Program-made: the position numbers and the translations under genes | The notes under the pieces: model-generated | What the model was told of the DNA's origin: nothing | Database searches by the model: none | The model's input: the letters and a program-made list of their open reading frames with translations, nothing else | NCBI GenBank assembly: GCA_002694095.1 | Contig: NZLD01000093.1 | Location: 1-6,873 of the forward strand | Origin: Micrococcales bacterium | GTDB taxonomy: Bacteria > Actinomycetota > Actinomycetes > S36-B12 | Direction of reading: 5' to 3' | Length of the DNA stretch: 6,873 bases | In this document: positions 5,572-6,873 of the stretch, one piece after another | Layout: each line of letters opens with the position of its first letter | How positions within the stretch are numbered: position 1 is the stretch's first letter

Positions 5572-6873
5572 ATGGCCTCTCCCGTGCGCATGAAACCCCG
5601 CAGCTTTCTGGTGACCGACGGACCCGACCGAGCGCCGAACCGGGGAATGTTGCGTGCGCTGGGGATGGACGACGACGACTTCACCAAGCCTCAGATCGGA
5701 ATCGCCAACAGCTATAACCGCATCACGCCTTGCAATATGTCGTTGCGCGATGTTGCCGTGTCGGTTGCGCAAGGTGTCGAAGCCGGGGGTGGCTTCCCGA
5801 TGGAGTTCGGGACGATCACGGTGTCGGACGTTATCTCGATGGGCCACGAGGGAATGCACTTCTCGCTTGTGAGCCGAGAGGTGATCGCGGACTCGGTAGA
5901 AACCGTCGTTCAGGCCGAACGTCTTGATGGCATGGTCACGCTGGCGGGATGCGATAAGTCCATTCCAGCCATGATGATGGCGGCCGGCCGACTTGATATC
6001 GCATCCGTGCTCTTGTACGCGGGCTCGCTACTTCCCGGACACGTGCGTCTGACCGACGGCACGGAAGAGACCGTCAACATCGTGACAGCGTTCGAGGCGG
6101 TCGGTGCTCGCGCTCGCGGCTTGATGAACGATGAAGACGTCGATCGAATCGAGCGAGCGGTATGTCCGAGCGCGGGAACGTGCGGCGGCATGTATACCGC
6201 CAACACGATGGCGAGTGCGGCTGAAGCGATGGGCCTGGCACTTCCTGGTTCATCTTCACCCCCCGCGGTCGATTCGCGACGGGACACCTTGGCGCGGCGC
6301 AGCGGTGAAGCGGTTATCGAGATGTTGCGACAAGACATCACCGCACGAGACATCATCACCAAGCAGTCCCTGGAGAACGCGATAGCCATCGTGATGGCCC
6401 TCGGTGGCTCGACGAATGCTGTCCTGCACCTTCCGGCGATCGCGCACGAAGTCGGGGTCGATTTGGGAATGGACGATTTCCACCGGATCGGAGCCCGCGT
6501 GCCGCACGTCGCGGATCTCAAGCCGTTCGGTGAGTACTTGATGTTTGACCTCGACAAGGTCGGGGGTGTTCCCGTTGTGCTGAAGGCCCTACTGGAAGCG
6601 GGCTTGCTGCACGGTGATTGTCTGACGGTGACCGGCCGGACGATGGCCGAGAACCTCGCGGATATTGAGATTCCCGAACCTGACGGCACCGTCGTTCGAC
6701 AGATCTCGTCACCGCTCGGGTCTACCGGTGGGATCACGATCCTCGGCGGCTCGCTCGCTCCCGAAGGGGCAGTGGTGAAGAACGCCGGTGTTCCCGTGGA
6801 GGTCTTCGAGGGGGTGGCGCGTGTGTTTGATCGTGAGCAGGCAGCCATGGATGCCCTCGAGGACGGCACCATC
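5572..6873 (+). CDS. IlvD/Edd-family dihydroxyacid / sugar-acid dehydratase (3' end outside window)
   Basis: The frame is open from ATG 5572 to the window edge, giving 434 of the usual 560-570 residues. It holds the family's Fe-S and metal motifs: TPCN at 52-55 (cluster ligand Cys54), [12 protein letters not shown] at 126-137 (Cys127, metal ligand Asp128, Lys129 that is carbamylated in the family) and [16 protein letters not shown] at 198-213 (Cys204), then MGLALPGSS at 220-228 and GGSTNAVLH at 278-286. The enzyme removes water from 2,3-dihydroxy acids to give 2-keto acids. It is close to biosynthetic IlvD, but has differences such as SDVISMG at 85-91, where I recall SDGISMG in the biosynthetic enzyme, and NSYNRIT at 46-52. 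It faces a sugar-catabolic operon, so a catabolic paralogue acting on the aldonate is likely (inference); housekeeping IlvD is not excluded. No Shine-Dalgarno precedes the ATG; a -10-like TAGACT just upstream suggests a leaderless message. Confidence 0.87.
   Translation, partial: MASPVRMKPRSFLVTDGPDRAPNRGMLRALGMDDDDFTKPQIGIANSYNRITPCNMSLRDVAVSVAQGVEAGGGFPMEFGTITVSDVISMGHEGMHFSLVSREVIADSVETVVQAERLDGMVTLAGCDKSIPAMMMAAGRLDIASVLLYAGSLLPGHVRLTDGTEETVNIVTAFEAVGARARGLMNDEDVDRIERAVCPSAGTCGGMYTANTMASAAEAMGLALPGSSSPPAVDSRRDTLARRSGEAVIEMLRQDITARDIITKQSLENAIAIVMALGGSTNAVLHLPAIAHEVGVDLGMDDFHRIGARVPHVADLKPFGEYLMFDLDKVGGVPVVLKALLEAGLLHGDCLTVTGRTMAENLADIEIPEPDGTVVRQISSPLGSTGGITILGGSLAPEGAVVKNAGVPVEVFEGVARVFDREQAAMDALEDGTI

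Noticed and set aside
5910..6872. Long open frame on the minus strand opposite the dehydratase
   Set aside because: The plus strand carries all IlvD catalytic motifs. The antisense product is Ser/Arg/Pro-rich low complexity, a normal artefact of high-GC codon use.
5572..6873. Calling the dehydratase simply housekeeping IlvD of branched-chain amino-acid synthesis
   Set aside because: Not excluded, but not adopted: no other ilv or leu gene is near, it is divergent from a sugar operon, and some conserved blocks differ from the biosynthetic enzyme as I recall it. No gene symbol is assigned for this reason.
1..6873. tRNA, rRNA, CRISPR array, insertion sequence or prophage elements
   Set aside because: The window is filled with metabolic genes and short gaps; no repeat array, transposase, integrase or RNA-gene structure was recognised.

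Overview
The window is high-GC DNA (roughly 60 % by eye) with GTG starts, GTGA stop/start overlaps and one gene that looks leaderless. Together these suggest an actinobacterium, perhaps of the Rhodococcus/Mycobacteriales type; this is inference and I see no taxonomic marker. The DNA is almost fully coding. It reads as part of a sugar or sugar-acid catabolism cluster, not a mobile or phage region.

Layout. Bases 2-133 hold the 3' end of a plus-strand gene, possibly an FGGY sugar kinase. It is followed by a complete fumarylacetoacetate-hydrolase-family (FAH) gene (193-1035, plus). Convergent to it is a tightly packed minus-strand operon, read from right to left: a two-domain rhodanese / 3-mercaptopyruvate sulfurtransferase (5503-4646), a Gfo/Idh/MocA sugar dehydrogenase (4649-3621), a 592-residue protein resembling D-apionate lactonase ApnL (3624-1846), and an SDR dehydrogenase (1835-1014). 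The first three are joined by 4-bp GTGA overlaps and the SDR follows after 10 bp. Across a 68-bp divergent promoter region lies an IlvD/Edd-type dihydroxyacid dehydratase (5572 onward, plus), cut by the window edge after 434 residues.

How the genes could work together. The five enzyme classes of a non-phosphorylating 'diketo-hydrolase' sugar pathway are all here: sugar 1-dehydrogenase (Gfo/Idh/MocA), lactonase (ApnL-like), Fe-S dehydratase (IlvD-like), 2-keto-3-deoxy-acid dehydrogenase (SDR) and acylpyruvate-type hydrolase (FAH). The known bacterial pathways of this logic act on L-rhamnose and L-fucose. Here the lactonase and dehydrogenase instead resemble the D-apiose enzymes ApnL and ApsD, and none of the published downstream D-apionate enzymes is visible. 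The main hypothesis is therefore a D-apiose (or other branched-sugar) route that dehydrates the aldonate. D-apionate is in effect 2,3-dihydroxyisovalerate with both methyl groups hydroxylated, which makes an IlvD-type dehydratase chemically attractive. The rhodanese is the piece the pathway does not explain. No transporter or regulator gene is inside the window.
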